Under the pieces are notes generated by a model that worked only from the letters and a program-made list of their open reading frames with translations, was not told where the DNA came from and searched no databases. DNA of 64,000 nt, taken from Ensifer sp. Root278 (GTDB lineage: Bacteria > Pseudomonadota > Alphaproteobacteria > Rhizobiales > Rhizobiaceae). Numbering within the stretch: position 1 is the stretch's first letter; each line of letters begins with the position of its first letter. Of this stretch, positions 26,304-35,833 are shown in pieces. The DNA is taken from positions 26,842 to 90,841 of the forward strand of contig NZ_LMJJ01000044.1 of NCBI RefSeq assembly GCF_001429285.1, read 5' to 3'. The position numbers and the translations under genes are program-made.

Positions 26304-28286
26304 ATGTCGAATCCTGTTTCCCTTACATTTCCAGATGGCTCGGTGCGCGAATATCCTTTCGGCACGACCGGCCGCGACGTGGCAGAATCGATTTCGAAAT
26401 CGCTCGCCAAGAAGGCGGTCGCGATTGCGCTCGACGACGAGCTGCGCGACCTGTCCGATCCGGTGACCAATGGCCGGCTCGAGATCGTCGTGCGCGACGA
26501 CAAGCGTTCGCTTGAGCTTATCCGTCACGATGCCGCACACGTGATGGCCGAGGCCGTGCAGGAACTGTGGCCGGGAACGCAGGTGACTATCGGTCCGGTC
26601 ATCGACAATGGCTTCTACTACGACTTCGCCCGCAACGAGCCCTTCACGCCGGATGATCTGCCGCTCATCGAAAAGCGGATGAAGGAGATCATCGCCCGCA
26701 ACAAGCCTTTCACCAAGGAAGTCTGGTCGCGCGAAAAGGCACGGCAGGTCTTTGCCGACAAGGGCGAGGCCTACAAGGTCGAGCTCGTCGATGCGATCCC
26801 CGAGGGACAGGATCTCAAGATCTATTACCAGGGCGACTGGTTCGATCTTTGCCGCGGTCCGCACATGGCCTCGACCGGTCAAATCGGCACCGCCTTCAAG
26901 CTGATGAAGGTGGCCGGCGCCTATTGGCGCGGCGACAGCAACAACGCGATGCTGACCCGCATCTACGGCACCGCCTGGCACACCCAGGAAGAGCTGGACC
27001 AGTATCTCCACGTGCTCGCCGAGGCCGAGAAGCGCGATCACCGCCGCCTTGGCCGCGAAATGGACCTGTTCCATTTCCAGGAAGAGGGTCCGGGCGTCGT
27101 CTTCTGGCACGGCAAGGGCTGGCGCATGTTCCAGACGCTGACGGCCTATATGCGCCGTCGGCTTGCGAACACCTACCAGGAAGTCAATGCGCCGCAGGTG
27201 CTCGACAAGTCGCTGTGGGAAACCTCGGGTCACTGGGGTTGGTACCGCGACAACATGTTCAAGGTGACGGTTGCCGGCGATGAAACCGACGACGATCGCG
27301 TCTTCGCGCTGAAGCCGATGAACTGCCCGGGCCATATCCAGATCTTCAAGCATGGCCTGAAGTCCTACCGCGAGCTTCCGGTTCGCCTGGCCGAATTCGG
27401 CAACGTTCACCGCTACGAGCCCTCCGGTGCTCTACACGGCCTGATGCGCGTGCGCGGCTTTACCCAGGACGATGCCCACGTCTTCTGCACCGACGAGCAG
27501 ATGGCGGCTGAATGCCTGCGCATCAACGACCTCATCCTCTCGGTCTACGAGGACTTCGGCTTCAAGGAAGTGGTGGTCAAACTCTCCACCCGTCCGGACA
27601 AGCGCGTCGGCTCCGACGAGCTGTGGGATCGCGCCGAAAGCGTGATGATGGACGTGTTGAAGACGATCGAGGCGCAGTCGGAAGGCCGCATCAAGACTGG
27701 CATCCTGCCGGGCGAGGGCGCTTTCTACGGTCCGAAGTTCGAATACACGCTGAAGGACGCGATCGGCCGCGAATGGCAGTGCGGCACGACCCAGGTCGAC
27801 TTCAACCTGCCAGAGCGGTTCGGTGCCTTCTATATCGACAAGGAATCGGAAAAGCGCCAGCCGGTGATGATCCACCGCGCCATCTGCGGTTCGATGGAGC
27901 GCTTCCTCGGGATCTTGATCGAGAACTTCGCCGGCCACATGCCGCTTTGGGTTTCGCCGCTGCAAGTGGTGGTCGCAACGATCACCTCGGAAGCCGACGA
28001 CTATGGTCGCGAGGTTGCCGAGCTCCTGCGTGACGCCGGCCTCACCGTCGAGACCGACTTCCGCAACGAGAAGATCAACTACAAGGTCCGCGAACATTCG
28101 GTGACCAAGGTTCCGGTCATCGTCGTTTGCGGCAAGCGCGAAGCCGAAGAGCGTTCGGTCAACATCCGCCGTCTCGGCTCCCAGGCCCAGACCGCGATGT
28201 CGCTCGACGAGGCAATTTCCTCGCTCGCCTTCGAGGCGATGGCGCCGGATCTCAAGCGCAAGGCGGAAAAGAAAGCCCGGGGTTGA
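26304..28286 (+). CDS. thrS: threonyl-tRNA synthetase
   Basis: This enzyme charges tRNA-Thr. The full-length 660-residue protein has an N-terminal TGS domain (about 1-64), the editing domain with the HxxxH site in [11 protein letters not shown] (about 73-83), and the class II core with zinc ligands in [14 protein letters not shown] (Cys), [12 protein letters not shown] to [13 protein letters not shown] (His). The C-terminal anticodon-binding domain runs from about 550 to 650. ATG 26304 has GGAG nine bases upstream. The preceding gap holds a mosaic repeat but no visible leader regulation. Confidence 0.97.
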   Translation: MSNPVSLTFPDGSVREYPFGTTGRDVAESISKSLAKKAVAIALDDELRDLSDPVTNGRLEIVVRDDKRSLELIRHDAAHVMAEAVQELWPGTQVTIGPVIDNGFYYDFARNEPFTPDDLPLIEKRMKEIIARNKPFTKEVWSREKARQVFADKGEAYKVELVDAIPEGQDLKIYYQGDWFDLCRGPHMASTGQIGTAFKLMKVAGAYWRGDSNNAMLTRIYGTAWHTQEELDQYLHVLAEAEKRDHRRLGREMDLFHFQEEGPGVVFWHGKGWRMFQTLTAYMRRRLANTYQEVNAPQVLDKSLWETSGHWGWYRDNMFKVTVAGDETDDDRVFALKPMNCPGHIQIFKHGLKSYRELPVRLAEFGNVHRYEPSGALHGLMRVRGFTQDDAHVFCTDEQMAAECLRINDLILSVYEDFGFKEVVVKLSTRPDKRVGSDELWDRAESVMMDVLKTIEAQSEGRIKTGILPGEGAFYGPKFEYTLKDAIGREWQCGTTQVDFNLPERFGAFYIDKESEKRQPVMIHRAICGSMERFLGILIENFAGHMPLWVSPLQVVVATITSEADDYGREVAELLRDAGLTVETDFRNEKINYKVREHSVTKVPVIVVCGKREAEERSVNIRRLGSQAQTAMSLDEAISSLAFEAMAPDLKRKAEKKARG

Positions 28287-28298
28287 ACCCCCGGGCAC
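28276..28298 (+). terminator. hairpin at the thrS stop
   Basis: GCCCGGGGG-type arms (GCCCGGGG/CCCCGGGC) flank a loop containing the stop codon and are followed by ACTTGCTTTG. The stem is strong but the T-run is weak. Confidence 0.5.
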
Positions 28299-28359
28299 TT
28301 GCTTTGTCAGCAAACTGTCATATTAGCGGAATATCCGGATAAGATTATATCCATCGGAG

Positions 28360-29205
28360 ATGTCCGTGCAGTTCAAAGAGCTGTCCTACGCCAATGAAAA
28401 CGACCGGCGCCTGAAGCGCTGGTTCATTCGCTCCATCGAAGGTCTGTCGGGTCGCAATCGCTACGCAAAGCTTTACACGCGCTGGCGGTCCGACATCGTC
28501 GGCAAGAGCGATCGGGTCTTCGGCGAGATGCTGCAGCTCATCGATGTGAAGCTGCGAACCCAGGGTGAGTGGCCGCCGCGGCACTTGCCCGACACGCCGA
28601 TCGTCATCATCGCCAATCATCCCTTCGGCATCGGCGACGGCATCGCTGTGCTGGCGCTTGCCGAACAGCTCGGCCGCCCGTTCCGTGTGCTCATCAACAA
28701 CGAACTGCTGAAGGTGCCAGAAATGGCGCCCTATTCCTTGCCCGTGTCGTTCGAGGAGACGAAGGAGGCGCTCGCGGTCAATATGGCGACACGCCATGAG
28801 GCGCTGCGCCTGCTGAAGGAAGGCGTGACGATCGTGATCTTTCCCGCCGGCGGTGTCGCGACCGCGCCGAAGGGCTTCGGTCGCGCCGAGGATCTGCCCT
28901 GGAAGATCTTTCCGGCGAAGCTGATCCAGGCCGCGCGGGCGAGCGTGATCCCGATCTACTTCGAGGGACAGAACGGTCCCTTTTTCCACCTGGCGAGCAA
29001 GATTTCACTGACGCTGAGGCTGTCGCTGCTGATCCGCGAGTTTCGCCGTCTGTCCGGTTCGACGATCGCGGCGCGCATCGGCCGTGTGCTGACGCCGGAG
29101 GACCTCGGTGCCTGTGGCGATCGCAAGGATTTGCTGGCCCGCATCTATGAAGCGGTCTTCTCCATGGCGCCGCCGCGCCGGCGGTTCATGAGACGGGTGG
29201 GTTGA
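28360..29205 (+). CDS. lysophospholipid acyltransferase-family protein
   Basis: A 281-residue PlsC-superfamily protein, predicted to acylate a lysophospholipid or related lipid at the inner membrane. The catalytic motif is IIANHPFGIGDG (about 84-95), with His and Asp separated by five residues instead of the usual four. The second motif FRVLINNELLKVPEM and a third, VIFPAGGVATAPKG, replacing FPEGTR, place it nearer the hemolysin-like acyltransferases (OlsA-type) than classic PlsC. It follows thrS in the same direction after a hairpin. The acyl acceptor is unknown. Confidence 0.82.
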   Translation: MSVQFKELSYANENDRRLKRWFIRSIEGLSGRNRYAKLYTRWRSDIVGKSDRVFGEMLQLIDVKLRTQGEWPPRHLPDTPIVIIANHPFGIGDGIAVLALAEQLGRPFRVLINNELLKVPEMAPYSLPVSFEETKEALAVNMATRHEALRLLKEGVTIVIFPAGGVATAPKGFGRAEDLPWKIFPAKLIQAARASVIPIYFEGQNGPFFHLASKISLTLRLSLLIREFRRLSGSTIAARIGRVLTPEDLGACGDRKDLLARIYEAVFSMAPPRRRFMRRVG

Positions 29206-29240
29206 CGTAGCGTCAGCTGGTTGATGTTGGAAGGAAGATC

Positions 29241-30251
29241 CTAGTCGGCCGCGTCGGAGATTGCGCCCGGGTTGGAATTGGCGTCGTTGCCGCCGCTGCT
29301 GAGCAACACTTCCACATCCGTGTTGACGCCGGCCTTCACGGCGAAGTCGCGTTCGTAGATCTTGTCCTTGTAGCGTGCGACGGCGGAGTAGCTACCTTCG
29401 AGCAGAACCAGCGTCGGGAAGGCGCCGTTTTCTTCGTCCACCGTGTCGCCCGCGGACGTCAGGATCGTCCATGCGGTGTTGGCAATCGCTTCGCCGCCGG
29501 GCTCGGAGACGAGCTTGAGCGTCAGCTTGGCAGCGCGATGCTGGATGGTCGCTTCCGTCAGCTTGCCGGCTTCGACCTGGATGTCGGCGGCCGTCGAGGC
29601 GTTGGTGGCACCGTAGCTCGAGGTCACATGATAGGTTCCGGCGCCGAGCCGGATCACCGTATTCGGCTTCACATCCGACATGATGAGCGCCCGTTCGCCG
29701 TCGCTCTTGGTATCGGCAGAATAGACGGAGAAGCTGAGTTCGGCCGGTGGTATGCGCACATCGCTGCCGGAGACGGCGTTCAGCTTGATGCCGCCCGCAT
29801 CCAGGACCAGAACCTGCTTTTCGAGCGTGCCTTCCTGGGGAACGCGGATCTTGCGTGTCGCGGACGCACGTCCGAAGGAAACGTTGACGAAATAATCGCC
29901 CGGCACGACGTTGAACGCCGTCGATCCACCTTCCGACGTTGCAAGAAGCGGCAGCTTGCCGTCGCTTCCGGGGATCGGGCTGAACACGCGCCAGGTCAGG
30001 CCGGCCTCGACGGGGGCGCCTTTCTCAGTGAGCAGCGCTTCGAGCTTGACATCCCTCAAGGTACCGTCGGCGATCGGATCCGTCGTCATTGGGCTGAAGC
30101 CCGTAAGCTTCGGCATCTTGCGCGGGCCGGCGATCGAAGGAAAGCTCTCGAAGGCCTGCGTTGCATCCTCAGCAAGCACGCTTCCTGCAGCAGCGCCGGC
30201 GACAAGGATCGCGAGTCCGGTTCTGAGGAAAATACGAGAGCATGCACGCAT
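29241..30251 (-). CDS. secreted protein with Ig-like repeats, unknown function
   Basis: A 336-residue protein with a clear signal peptide (MRACSRIFLRTGLAILVAGA, cleavage near AEDA). The mature part has three to four repeated beta-rich units of about 80 residues, each ending in a GxYxVxxxY/F pattern (VPGDYFVNVSFGRAS, GAGTYHVTSSYGATN, LEGSYSAVARYKDK). These resemble carboxypeptidase-regulatory or Ig-like folds. The C-terminus is Asn/Ser/Gly-rich. It is probably periplasmic. ATG 30251 is preferred for the signal peptide; ATG 30305 would add 18 residues. Confidence 0.7.
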   Translation of the reverse strand: MRACSRIFLRTGLAILVAGAAAGSVLAEDATQAFESFPSIAGPRKMPKLTGFSPMTTDPIADGTLRDVKLEALLTEKGAPVEAGLTWRVFSPIPGSDGKLPLLATSEGGSTAFNVVPGDYFVNVSFGRASATRKIRVPQEGTLEKQVLVLDAGGIKLNAVSGSDVRIPPAELSFSVYSADTKSDGERALIMSDVKPNTVIRLGAGTYHVTSSYGATNASTAADIQVEAGKLTEATIQHRAAKLTLKLVSEPGGEAIANTAWTILTSAGDTVDEENGAFPTLVLLEGSYSAVARYKDKIYERDFAVKAGVNTDVEVLLSSGGNDANSNPGAISDAAD

Positions 30252-30351
30252 GAGAGCAGTTGACTTCCTGACTGAGTGACTCCACTTGGGACGCCGATAT
30301 GGCATTTTCGTGGCTGCCGATGCTGCGGCAAATTAGTGGAATTCATCCGAC

Positions 30352-30936
30352 ATGAAAACCGAAATTAAGCTTGTTGATTATCTCGCGTCCCGTCGCTCGA
30401 TCCCCGCATTCCAGATGGGCGAACCCGGCCCCAGCAAGGCCGAGGTCGAGGAGATGTTGAAGCTCGCCTCCCGCGTCCCGGACCACGGCAAGCTCGCACC
30501 CTGGCGCTTTATCGTCTACCGCGGTGAGGAGCGGGCGCGCATCAGCGCCGAGCTGAAGGCGATGGCGCTCGCAGTGAAGCCCGATCTCTCGGAAGAAATG
30601 ATCAAGGTCGAGGAAACGCGGCTGACGCGGGCGCCGGTCGTGGTCGCCGTGGTCAGCACGGCTGCGCCGCACTTCAAGATTCCGGAATGGGAGCAACAGA
30701 TGTCTGCCGGTGCCGTGTGCCTCAACCTGCTGATGGCCGCAAACGCACTTGGCTACGCCTCCAACTGGCTGACCGAATGGTTTGCCTTCGACGAGCGCGC
30801 CTATCCCTTGCTGGGCGTCAAGCCGGGTGAGAAGCCAGCCGGCTTCATTCATATCGGCACTGCGATGGTGCCGCCGACGGAGCGGCCGAGGCCCGAGCTT
30901 GAAGAGATCGTCACCTGGGTTGGCGAGGGCGCCTGA
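30352..30936 (+). CDS. nitroreductase-family protein
   Basis: A 194-residue FMN-binding oxidoreductase of the YdjA-like branch. It starts with [14 protein letters not shown] (FMN phosphate contact), followed by [35 protein letters not shown] and [18 protein letters not shown], all family marks. It would use NAD(P)H to reduce nitro or quinone-like compounds; the natural substrate is unknown. Its stop overlaps the start of the flavin reductase-like gene (TGATG), so the two flavoproteins are made together. Confidence 0.88.
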   Translation: MKTEIKLVDYLASRRSIPAFQMGEPGPSKAEVEEMLKLASRVPDHGKLAPWRFIVYRGEERARISAELKAMALAVKPDLSEEMIKVEETRLTRAPVVVAVVSTAAPHFKIPEWEQQMSAGAVCLNLLMAANALGYASNWLTEWFAFDERAYPLLGVKPGEKPAGFIHIGTAMVPPTERPRPELEEIVTWVGEGA

Positions 30937-31538
30937 TGTTCTACGATACGGCCTCGAATCGTCACGGCTTGCCGCATGACCCCTTCAAGGCCATCGTCTC
31001 GCCGCGGCCGATCGGTTGGATCGGCACGCGTGGGCGCGACGGTTCGCATAACCTCGCGCCCTATTCTTTCTTCAATGCCATCAGTGATCGGCCGAAGCTC
31101 GTGATGTTCTCATCGAGCGGCTACAAGGATTCGGTCCGCAACATCGAAGCAACCGGTGAGTTCACGGCGAGCTTCGCCAGCCGCAGTCTTGCCGAGGCTG
31201 TGAACAAGACGTCAATTCCCGCGCCGCACGGTGAGAGTGAATTCGAGATCGCCGGGCTCACGCCAGTCGACGGCACTCTGGTGAAGGCGCCGTTCGTCGG
31301 TGAGGCCTTTGCTGCGCTCGAGTGCCGGATGACGGAGATGTTTCAACCGAAGGGCCTGGATGGCGAAGTGTCCGACAACTATGTCGTCATCGGCCAGGTC
31401 GTCGGCATTCATATCCGCGAGGAAGCAATCCGCGATGGCCGCTTCGACATGGCGACGGTCAGGCCGCTCGCCCGTCTCGGCTACATGGACTATTGCGACG
31501 GCGGCGACGTCTTCCAGATGACACGCCCGACCCTCTGA
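30936..31538 (+). CDS. flavin reductase-like domain protein
   Basis: A 200-residue protein of the flavin reductase-like FMN-binding split-barrel family: DPFKAIVSPRPIGWIGTRGR, NLAPYSFFNAISDRPKLVMF and the closing LARLGYMDYCDGGDVFQM. Such proteins supply reduced flavin or act directly on small molecules. Translationally coupled to the nitroreductase gene, it probably works in the same reaction chain. The stop is directly followed by a partial mosaic repeat. Confidence 0.88.
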   Translation: MFYDTASNRHGLPHDPFKAIVSPRPIGWIGTRGRDGSHNLAPYSFFNAISDRPKLVMFSSSGYKDSVRNIEATGEFTASFASRSLAEAVNKTSIPAPHGESEFEIAGLTPVDGTLVKAPFVGEAFAALECRMTEMFQPKGLDGEVSDNYVVIGQVVGIHIREEAIRDGRFDMATVRPLARLGYMDYCDGGDVFQMTRPTL

Positions 31539-31570
31539 GATCAGCGACTTTGCGCGCCTGATAGGTCACG
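31539..31570. repeat. intergenic mosaic element, fragment of module B
   Basis: CAGCGACTTTGCGCGCCTGA and following bases match the left half of module B at 21310 and 26194. The closing arm is lost. It begins right after the flavin reductase-like stop and reaches the convergent gene's stop. Confidence 0.5.
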
Positions 31571-32267
31571 TGTTGCTTACGATCGTTGCCTGTTCGATCG
31601 AGTTGCAAACGACCGAGGCAAAGCCGTTGTCCCGGCTCAGTGAATGCGCCCACCGTGTCGCGGCTTCGTCGGGGGTGGCAGCAGGTAGCACCTCATAGGC
31701 GGGCACACCAGCTTCGCACGCCCTCAGGACCACATATGCTCGTCCGGCAAGGATCGGCGCTGCGACGCGTTGATGGGGAGCGCTGGTCGGCTCCAGACAG
31801 CCAAGGGACTTGGCCAACGCTGCACCGTTGAAGATCAGCGCTTCCAGGCGGGACGACGAACCTGTCAGCGGATTGGGCGATAACAGGCCTCCCGGCGAGC
31901 CGCCGTATTCCGCATAGATCCGAATACGGTTGGGCGCGGTACCGTTGGCGGCTTCCGCAACCCGCAACATCACGTCGAGCCGTTGTATGTCGGCGCGCCC
32001 GCGGCATCCGGAAAGCACGATACCGTCGACACCGCTGTCGAGCAGCCGGTTCAATGCCTCTTCGTCCAGCCGCTCCAGCGGTTCGACGCGCGCAAGAAGG
32101 GCGAAGCTGCGGCCTGCCAAACGCGCCATGCTGCGCACTATTTCTGTGTCGCAACCGATATCCATGATGACACCGGCGAGCGCATTGAGCACAGCGACTT
32201 CCATCGCCGGAGCCGTACCCTTAACGATCAGCAACGGCTTCATGGTTTGGGAGCGGTTAACAGACAT
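31566..32267 (-). CDS. HpcH/HpaI aldolase (CitE-like)-related protein, probably degenerate
   Basis: A 233-residue protein with the outline of the HpcH/HpaI aldolase/citrate lyase beta family: VDGIVLSGCRGRADIQRLDV, IRIYAEYGGSPGG, SSRLEALIFNGAALAKSLG and a late VLRACEAGVPAYEVL. Where active members have a Glu/Asp pair in LVFGAEDL...LG, this one has NGAALAKS, so the Mg2+ site seems lost and catalysis is doubtful. ATG 32267 or 32243 could be the start. It is divergent from the DUF2336 gene with about 75 bases between them. The assignment rests on pattern similarity only. Confidence 0.55.
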   Translation of the reverse strand: MSVNRSQTMKPLLIVKGTAPAMEVAVLNALAGVIMDIGCDTEIVRSMARLAGRSFALLARVEPLERLDEEALNRLLDSGVDGIVLSGCRGRADIQRLDVMLRVAEAANGTAPNRIRIYAEYGGSPGGLLSPNPLTGSSSRLEALIFNGAALAKSLGCLEPTSAPHQRVAAPILAGRAYVVLRACEAGVPAYEVLPAATPDEAATRWAHSLSRDNGFASVVCNSIEQATIVSNT

Positions 32268-32341
32268 GGTGAACCAATCTTAAACCTTTGCCGGCTAGGG
32301 TTTGAACATCGGTGGCATTGGCGTGGTCTAGTGGGGCGTAG

Positions 32342-33475
32342 GTGATCATACAAGCATTTCTTCGCTGGGTGGAAACGGCGAGAACGGGTGAACGCACCCG
32401 CGCCGCCAGTGCGCTCGGTCGCGCCTATGTCGACGCGCAGATGAATGGCCTCGATCGCCGCGCCGCTGAGATGGCGATGACCTTCCTGCTCGACGATCCG
32501 TCGCCGAAGGTTCGGCGTGCACTCGCTGATGCGCTTTGTGGCTGCTCGTCCGTTCCGCGCGGCATCATTCTCGGCCTTGCCGAAGACCAGCCGGAAATTG
32601 CCTATGTCGTCATATCCCGCTCGCCTGTCCTGACCGATGAGGATCTGGTCGACCTTGCTGCTAGGGGAACGCTCGAAACGCGCGCTCTGATCGCGGCGCG
32701 CAGTTTCGTCTCCCGTGCCGTATCGGCCGCAATCGCTGAAATCGGCGGTGAGGAAGAAATTCTGATCCTCCTGGAAAACGCCGGCGCCAACCTGTCGCGC
32801 CGATCGTTGAAACGCATTGCCGAGCGTCTTGGCTGCTTCGCGGCCGTGCGCGACCTGTTGCTTGCCCGGCCGGACCTGCCAAGCGATGCCCGCCACGCGC
32901 TGGTGGAAGAGGTGGGAGCGGCGCTGGCAGCCTTCGGCCTGGTGCAGATGGCGATCGGCGAAGCCCGGGTCCAGCGGATCATGCGGGAAGCTTGCGATAT
33001 TGCTGCCGTCGGCATGGCCGGGACGCTGGCTGTGGACGAGTTGCCTGGCCTCGTGGTGCATCTGCGTGAGACCGGCCGCCTGACCCCAGCCTTCCTGCTG
33101 CACGCGCTGGTGACCGGCCGTGCGGAGTTTTTCTCGGCCGCGATCGTCGATCTCTCCGGCGTTTGCGAGAAGCGCGTGCGCTCCATCCTGTCCGGCGGCC
33201 GCGTTCATTCGATCCGTGCTCTGTTCGAGAGCGCCGGCCTCGGCCACGATGTCAGCGAAACCTTTGCTGCGGCTGTGCTTTTCTGGCGCCAGGACACTTC
33301 AGCTGGAAACGACAGCACGGCTTCCGTCTCCACGGCGCTGCTCGCGCGGCTGCGGAATGAGAGCCCGTCCTCGGTCAATACTGCGATGATCGATCTGCTC
33401 GAACGCCTGGCATTTGCCGAGGAACGGCAGTCGGCTCGCAATTATGCGGAACTTGCGGCGCGGCAGGCCGCCTGA
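32342..33475 (+). CDS. DUF2336 family protein
   Basis: A 377-residue soluble helical protein of the alphaproteobacterial DUF2336 family, probably with HEAT-like repeats: RTRAASALGRAYVDAQM, EMAMTFLLDDPSPKVRRAL, EDQPEIAYVVISRSPVLTDEDL and CEKRVRSILSGG. It starts with GTG at 32342 after a GGGGCG ribosome site. Its role is unknown; helical-repeat proteins usually bind other proteins. It is transcribed away from the HpcH-like gene. Confidence 0.78.
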   Translation: MIIQAFLRWVETARTGERTRAASALGRAYVDAQMNGLDRRAAEMAMTFLLDDPSPKVRRALADALCGCSSVPRGIILGLAEDQPEIAYVVISRSPVLTDEDLVDLAARGTLETRALIAARSFVSRAVSAAIAEIGGEEEILILLENAGANLSRRSLKRIAERLGCFAAVRDLLLARPDLPSDARHALVEEVGAALAAFGLVQMAIGEARVQRIMREACDIAAVGMAGTLAVDELPGLVVHLRETGRLTPAFLLHALVTGRAEFFSAAIVDLSGVCEKRVRSILSGGRVHSIRALFESAGLGHDVSETFAAAVLFWRQDTSAGNDSTASVSTALLARLRNESPSSVNTAMIDLLERLAFAEERQSARNYAELAARQAA

Positions 33476-33560
33476 CTTCTATTGCGGCGGATTGTATCCG
33501 CGACGTAATACTGCTGGCGGCCCGATGATTGCGGGTTCGCGGTCAATGAGGAACTGACGC

Positions 33561-34583
33561 ATGAACGCGAGGGCCGACGCAACCGTTGCTGTAACCGGCA
33601 TAGGCGGCTTTGTCGGGCGTCACGTCGCGCTCCTCTTGTTGCGGCGGGGCTATGACGTACGCGGCACCGTTCGGGACCTAGCGCGCGCAGAGGAGATCGA
33701 ACGATCAATCCGCGCCGCCGGCGGCACGGAGGCGGCCAAACTGAGTTTTGCTGAAGCGGACCTGCTGGGTGAAAAAGGCTGGGCCGATGCCTTCGCTGGC
33801 GTTTCCTATGTCATGCACACGGCATCGCCGTTTCCGGCGCGTCTGCCTGCCGACGAGGCCGATCTGATCGGACCAGCGCTGGACGGCACGCTGCGCGTTC
33901 TGAAAGCCGCCCGGTCGGCCGGCGTTCGCCGTGTCGTTCTAACCTCTTCGATTGCCGCGGTCATCTACGGGGCCGGTCGTGCGCCATACACCGAGGACGA
34001 CTGGACCGATCCGCAATCGCCGCTGGCGACGCCCTACTACCGCTCGAAGACCTTTGCGGAACACGCGGCATGGGACTATGCGGCTGGAAAAGGGCTTGAG
34101 TTGGTGGTCATCAATCCAGGCATGGTCCTCGGGCCGCTGCTCGGGCGCGAGATCGGCACCTCTGTTGCCGTGGTTCGAAACCTCCTGAAAGGCGGGTATC
34201 CCGCTCTGCCGAAGTTCGGCGTACCCGTCGTCGATGTTCGTGACGTCGCCGATGCCCATCTAAGGGCAATGACCGTTGCCGATGCGGCGGGCGAGCGGTT
34301 TCTGATCGCTGGAGAGACGTTGTCTATTGCCGACATCGCGTCCGTTCTGCGCCGTGCGTTTCCCGCGCATGCCGCCAAGCTGCCGAAGTTCATTCTGCCG
34401 AACTGGCTGGCAGGCTTGGCTGCTCCCTTCGATGCCGGTTTGCGCCTGATCGTCCGGGAGTTGGGACGCGACTCCCGCATTTCCAACGAGAAGGCGCGTC
34501 GCGTTCTGGGCTGGCAGCCGACGAACCAAAGAAGAGGCGGTCATGGCCAGCGCCGAAAGCCTGATCGGCACTGTCTGGTGTGA
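33561..34583 (+). CDS. NAD-dependent epimerase / dihydroflavonol reductase-like SDR, frameshifted near C-terminus
   Basis: An extended short-chain dehydrogenase. The NAD-binding motif is VTGIGGFVGRHVA (about 10-22). The catalytic region has TSSIAAVIYG and YYRSKTFAEHAAW (YxxxK), and the chain continues to RRVLGWQP at about 320. After codon 320 the annotated frame gives NQRRGGHGQRRKPDRHCLV, unlike the family. The +1 frame from 34525 gives TKEEAVMASAESLI, the expected C-terminal helix, and ends at TAG 34594-34596. One extra base near 34521-34525 explains this. The core domain is intact, so the protein may still work. Confidence 0.82.
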   Translation: MNARADATVAVTGIGGFVGRHVALLLLRRGYDVRGTVRDLARAEEIERSIRAAGGTEAAKLSFAEADLLGEKGWADAFAGVSYVMHTASPFPARLPADEADLIGPALDGTLRVLKAARSAGVRRVVLTSSIAAVIYGAGRAPYTEDDWTDPQSPLATPYYRSKTFAEHAAWDYAAGKGLELVVINPGMVLGPLLGREIGTSVAVVRNLLKGGYPALPKFGVPVVDVRDVADAHLRAMTVADAAGERFLIAGETLSIADIASVLRRAFPAHAAKLPKFILPNWLAGLAAPFDAGLRLIVRELGRDSRISNEKARRVLGWQPTNQRRGGHGQRRKPDRHCLV

Positions 34584-34592
34584 GCGTGCCCG

Positions 34593-35006
34593 CTAGTTGG
34601 TGAAGCGGCGAGCGACCCAGGAATAGCCGTCTTCGATGTAGTGCACCGGCTTTGTGACGATGGTCTTGAGCTTCTCCCGGTCCGGCATGGCGCCGGACAG
34701 GAAAGCCAGCGTCCGTTTCGGCAGGTTTTGTTCCGGCTCCGGTTCCGTCACCTGCGAGGGCGGCATCTGGCTCTGTTGCGAGCCGGCCGGTGGTGGGGTG
34801 AGGTCGGCAAGGGCTGGGCCGGAGGTTTCGCAAACCGCGACGACGACCGGATAGTTGGCGTTCGAGAACTTCGGCAGTTGCGCCTGCGAGTCCGTGTCGC
34901 ATTGGGCGATCGACGGCCATGTGCCGTTGACCGTCGAGATGTATTGGCATTGGCTGACATCGTGGTCGCAGCCGAGAATGGTCATGACAATCAGCGCCGC
35001 TTGCAT
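34593..35006 (-). CDS. hypothetical protein (137 residues)
   Basis: A protein starting MQAALIVMTILGCDHDVSQC, a short hydrophobic start that may be a signal or lipobox-like segment. It has four or five Cys in the N-terminal half (GCDHDVSQCQY, AQCDTDSQ, AVCETSGPAL), a Pro/Gln-rich middle and a C-terminal KTIVTKPVHYIEDGYSWVARR. I do not recognise a named family. Its stop overlaps the end of the frame-shifted SDR gene (convergent). The start at 35102 seems too long. Confidence 0.6.
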   Translation of the reverse strand: MQAALIVMTILGCDHDVSQCQYISTVNGTWPSIAQCDTDSQAQLPKFSNANYPVVVAVCETSGPALADLTPPPAGSQQSQMPPSQVTEPEPEQNLPKRTLAFLSGAMPDREKLKTIVTKPVHYIEDGYSWVARRFTN

Positions 35007-35233
35007 GGAGTTCCTGTCGGTCCCTGGAGGTTGTGATGCGATCAACCTATGCCTGTGCGATTCTCCCCGAAATAGGGCGGCGTTGCAGGTGATAGGGAAC
35101 AAATTGTTTCAGCCCGTTAGCCGGATTGATAGGGTGGCACCGGGCGCGCCTGCGTCATTTGCCGTATTGGCTGGCGGTACGGGTGGCACTAACGTCCGGC
35201 CGCAAACAGTTAAAATCGACAAGGACGAAACAA

Positions 35234-35704
35234 TTGCCTGCCGTAACCATAGCCCTGGAGTCGCCACGCCAAGCGCAGGTCGTGCGTCTGCTGAAACTCT
35301 CCGACGCCTATGCCGCTTCGCTCTATCCCGCCGAAAGCAACCACATGGTCGACCTTTCGAGCCTGGAGCAGCCGGGGGTTTCCTTCTTTGTGGCGCGGCG
35401 TGACGACAACATCGTCGGTTGCTGCGCCCTGGTAGAGGCCGGCGACGGTACGGCTGAGATCAAGCGTATGTTCGTCGATCCGGAGGCGAGGGGGCTGAGG
35501 CTCGGCAAGCTGCTGTTGCAGGCACTGGAAGCGCGCGCAGGTGAACTCGGCTACACGGCAATTCGCCTCGAAACCGGCATCTATCAGCCCGAGGCGATCG
35601 GACTTTACAAGGCGGCCGGCTATATCGAGCGTCCGCCCTTTGGTGACTATCAGCCGGATCCGCTCAGCCTGTTCATGGAAAAGCCTGTTCGCCAGGCGGC
35701 ATGA
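35234..35704 (+). CDS. GNAT-family N-acetyltransferase
   Basis: A 156-residue acetyltransferase. The acetyl-CoA motif is IKRMFVDPEARGLRLGKLLL (motif A, R/Q-x-x-G-x-G/A), with LGYTAIRLETGIYQPEAIGLYKAAGY at the C-terminal part. The start is a TTG at 35234 with AAGGA eight bases upstream; the in-frame ATG at 35126 has no conserved sequence behind it. The substrate is unknown. It converges on parE. Confidence 0.85.
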   Translation: MPAVTIALESPRQAQVVRLLKLSDAYAASLYPAESNHMVDLSSLEQPGVSFFVARRDDNIVGCCALVEAGDGTAEIKRMFVDPEARGLRLGKLLLQALEARAGELGYTAIRLETGIYQPEAIGLYKAAGYIERPPFGDYQPDPLSLFMEKPVRQAA

Positions 35705-35740
35705 TCTCGCCACGCCGAGTGGTGCCGTGAGCTGAAAATC

Positions 35741-35770
35741 AAAACGGCGGCGCGAGGGCCGCCGTTCTCA
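35741..35770 (-). terminator. terminator of parE (bidirectional hairpin)
   Basis: AACGGCGGC-CCTCGC-GCCGCCGTT on the minus strand is followed by TTTGATTTTC, about 70 bases after the parE stop. The hairpin could also end the GNAT transcript. Confidence 0.7.
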
Positions 35771-35833
35771 AACTTGATTTCTCAGGGAGTGCGGCGCGCA
35801 AAAACGCCATGCGCCTTCGCATCCATCGCCCAA

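Noticed and set aside
26256-27410. 384-codon minus-strand ORF opposite thrS
   Set aside because: thrS is unambiguous on the plus strand; this frame lacks motifs and is a codon-bias shadow.
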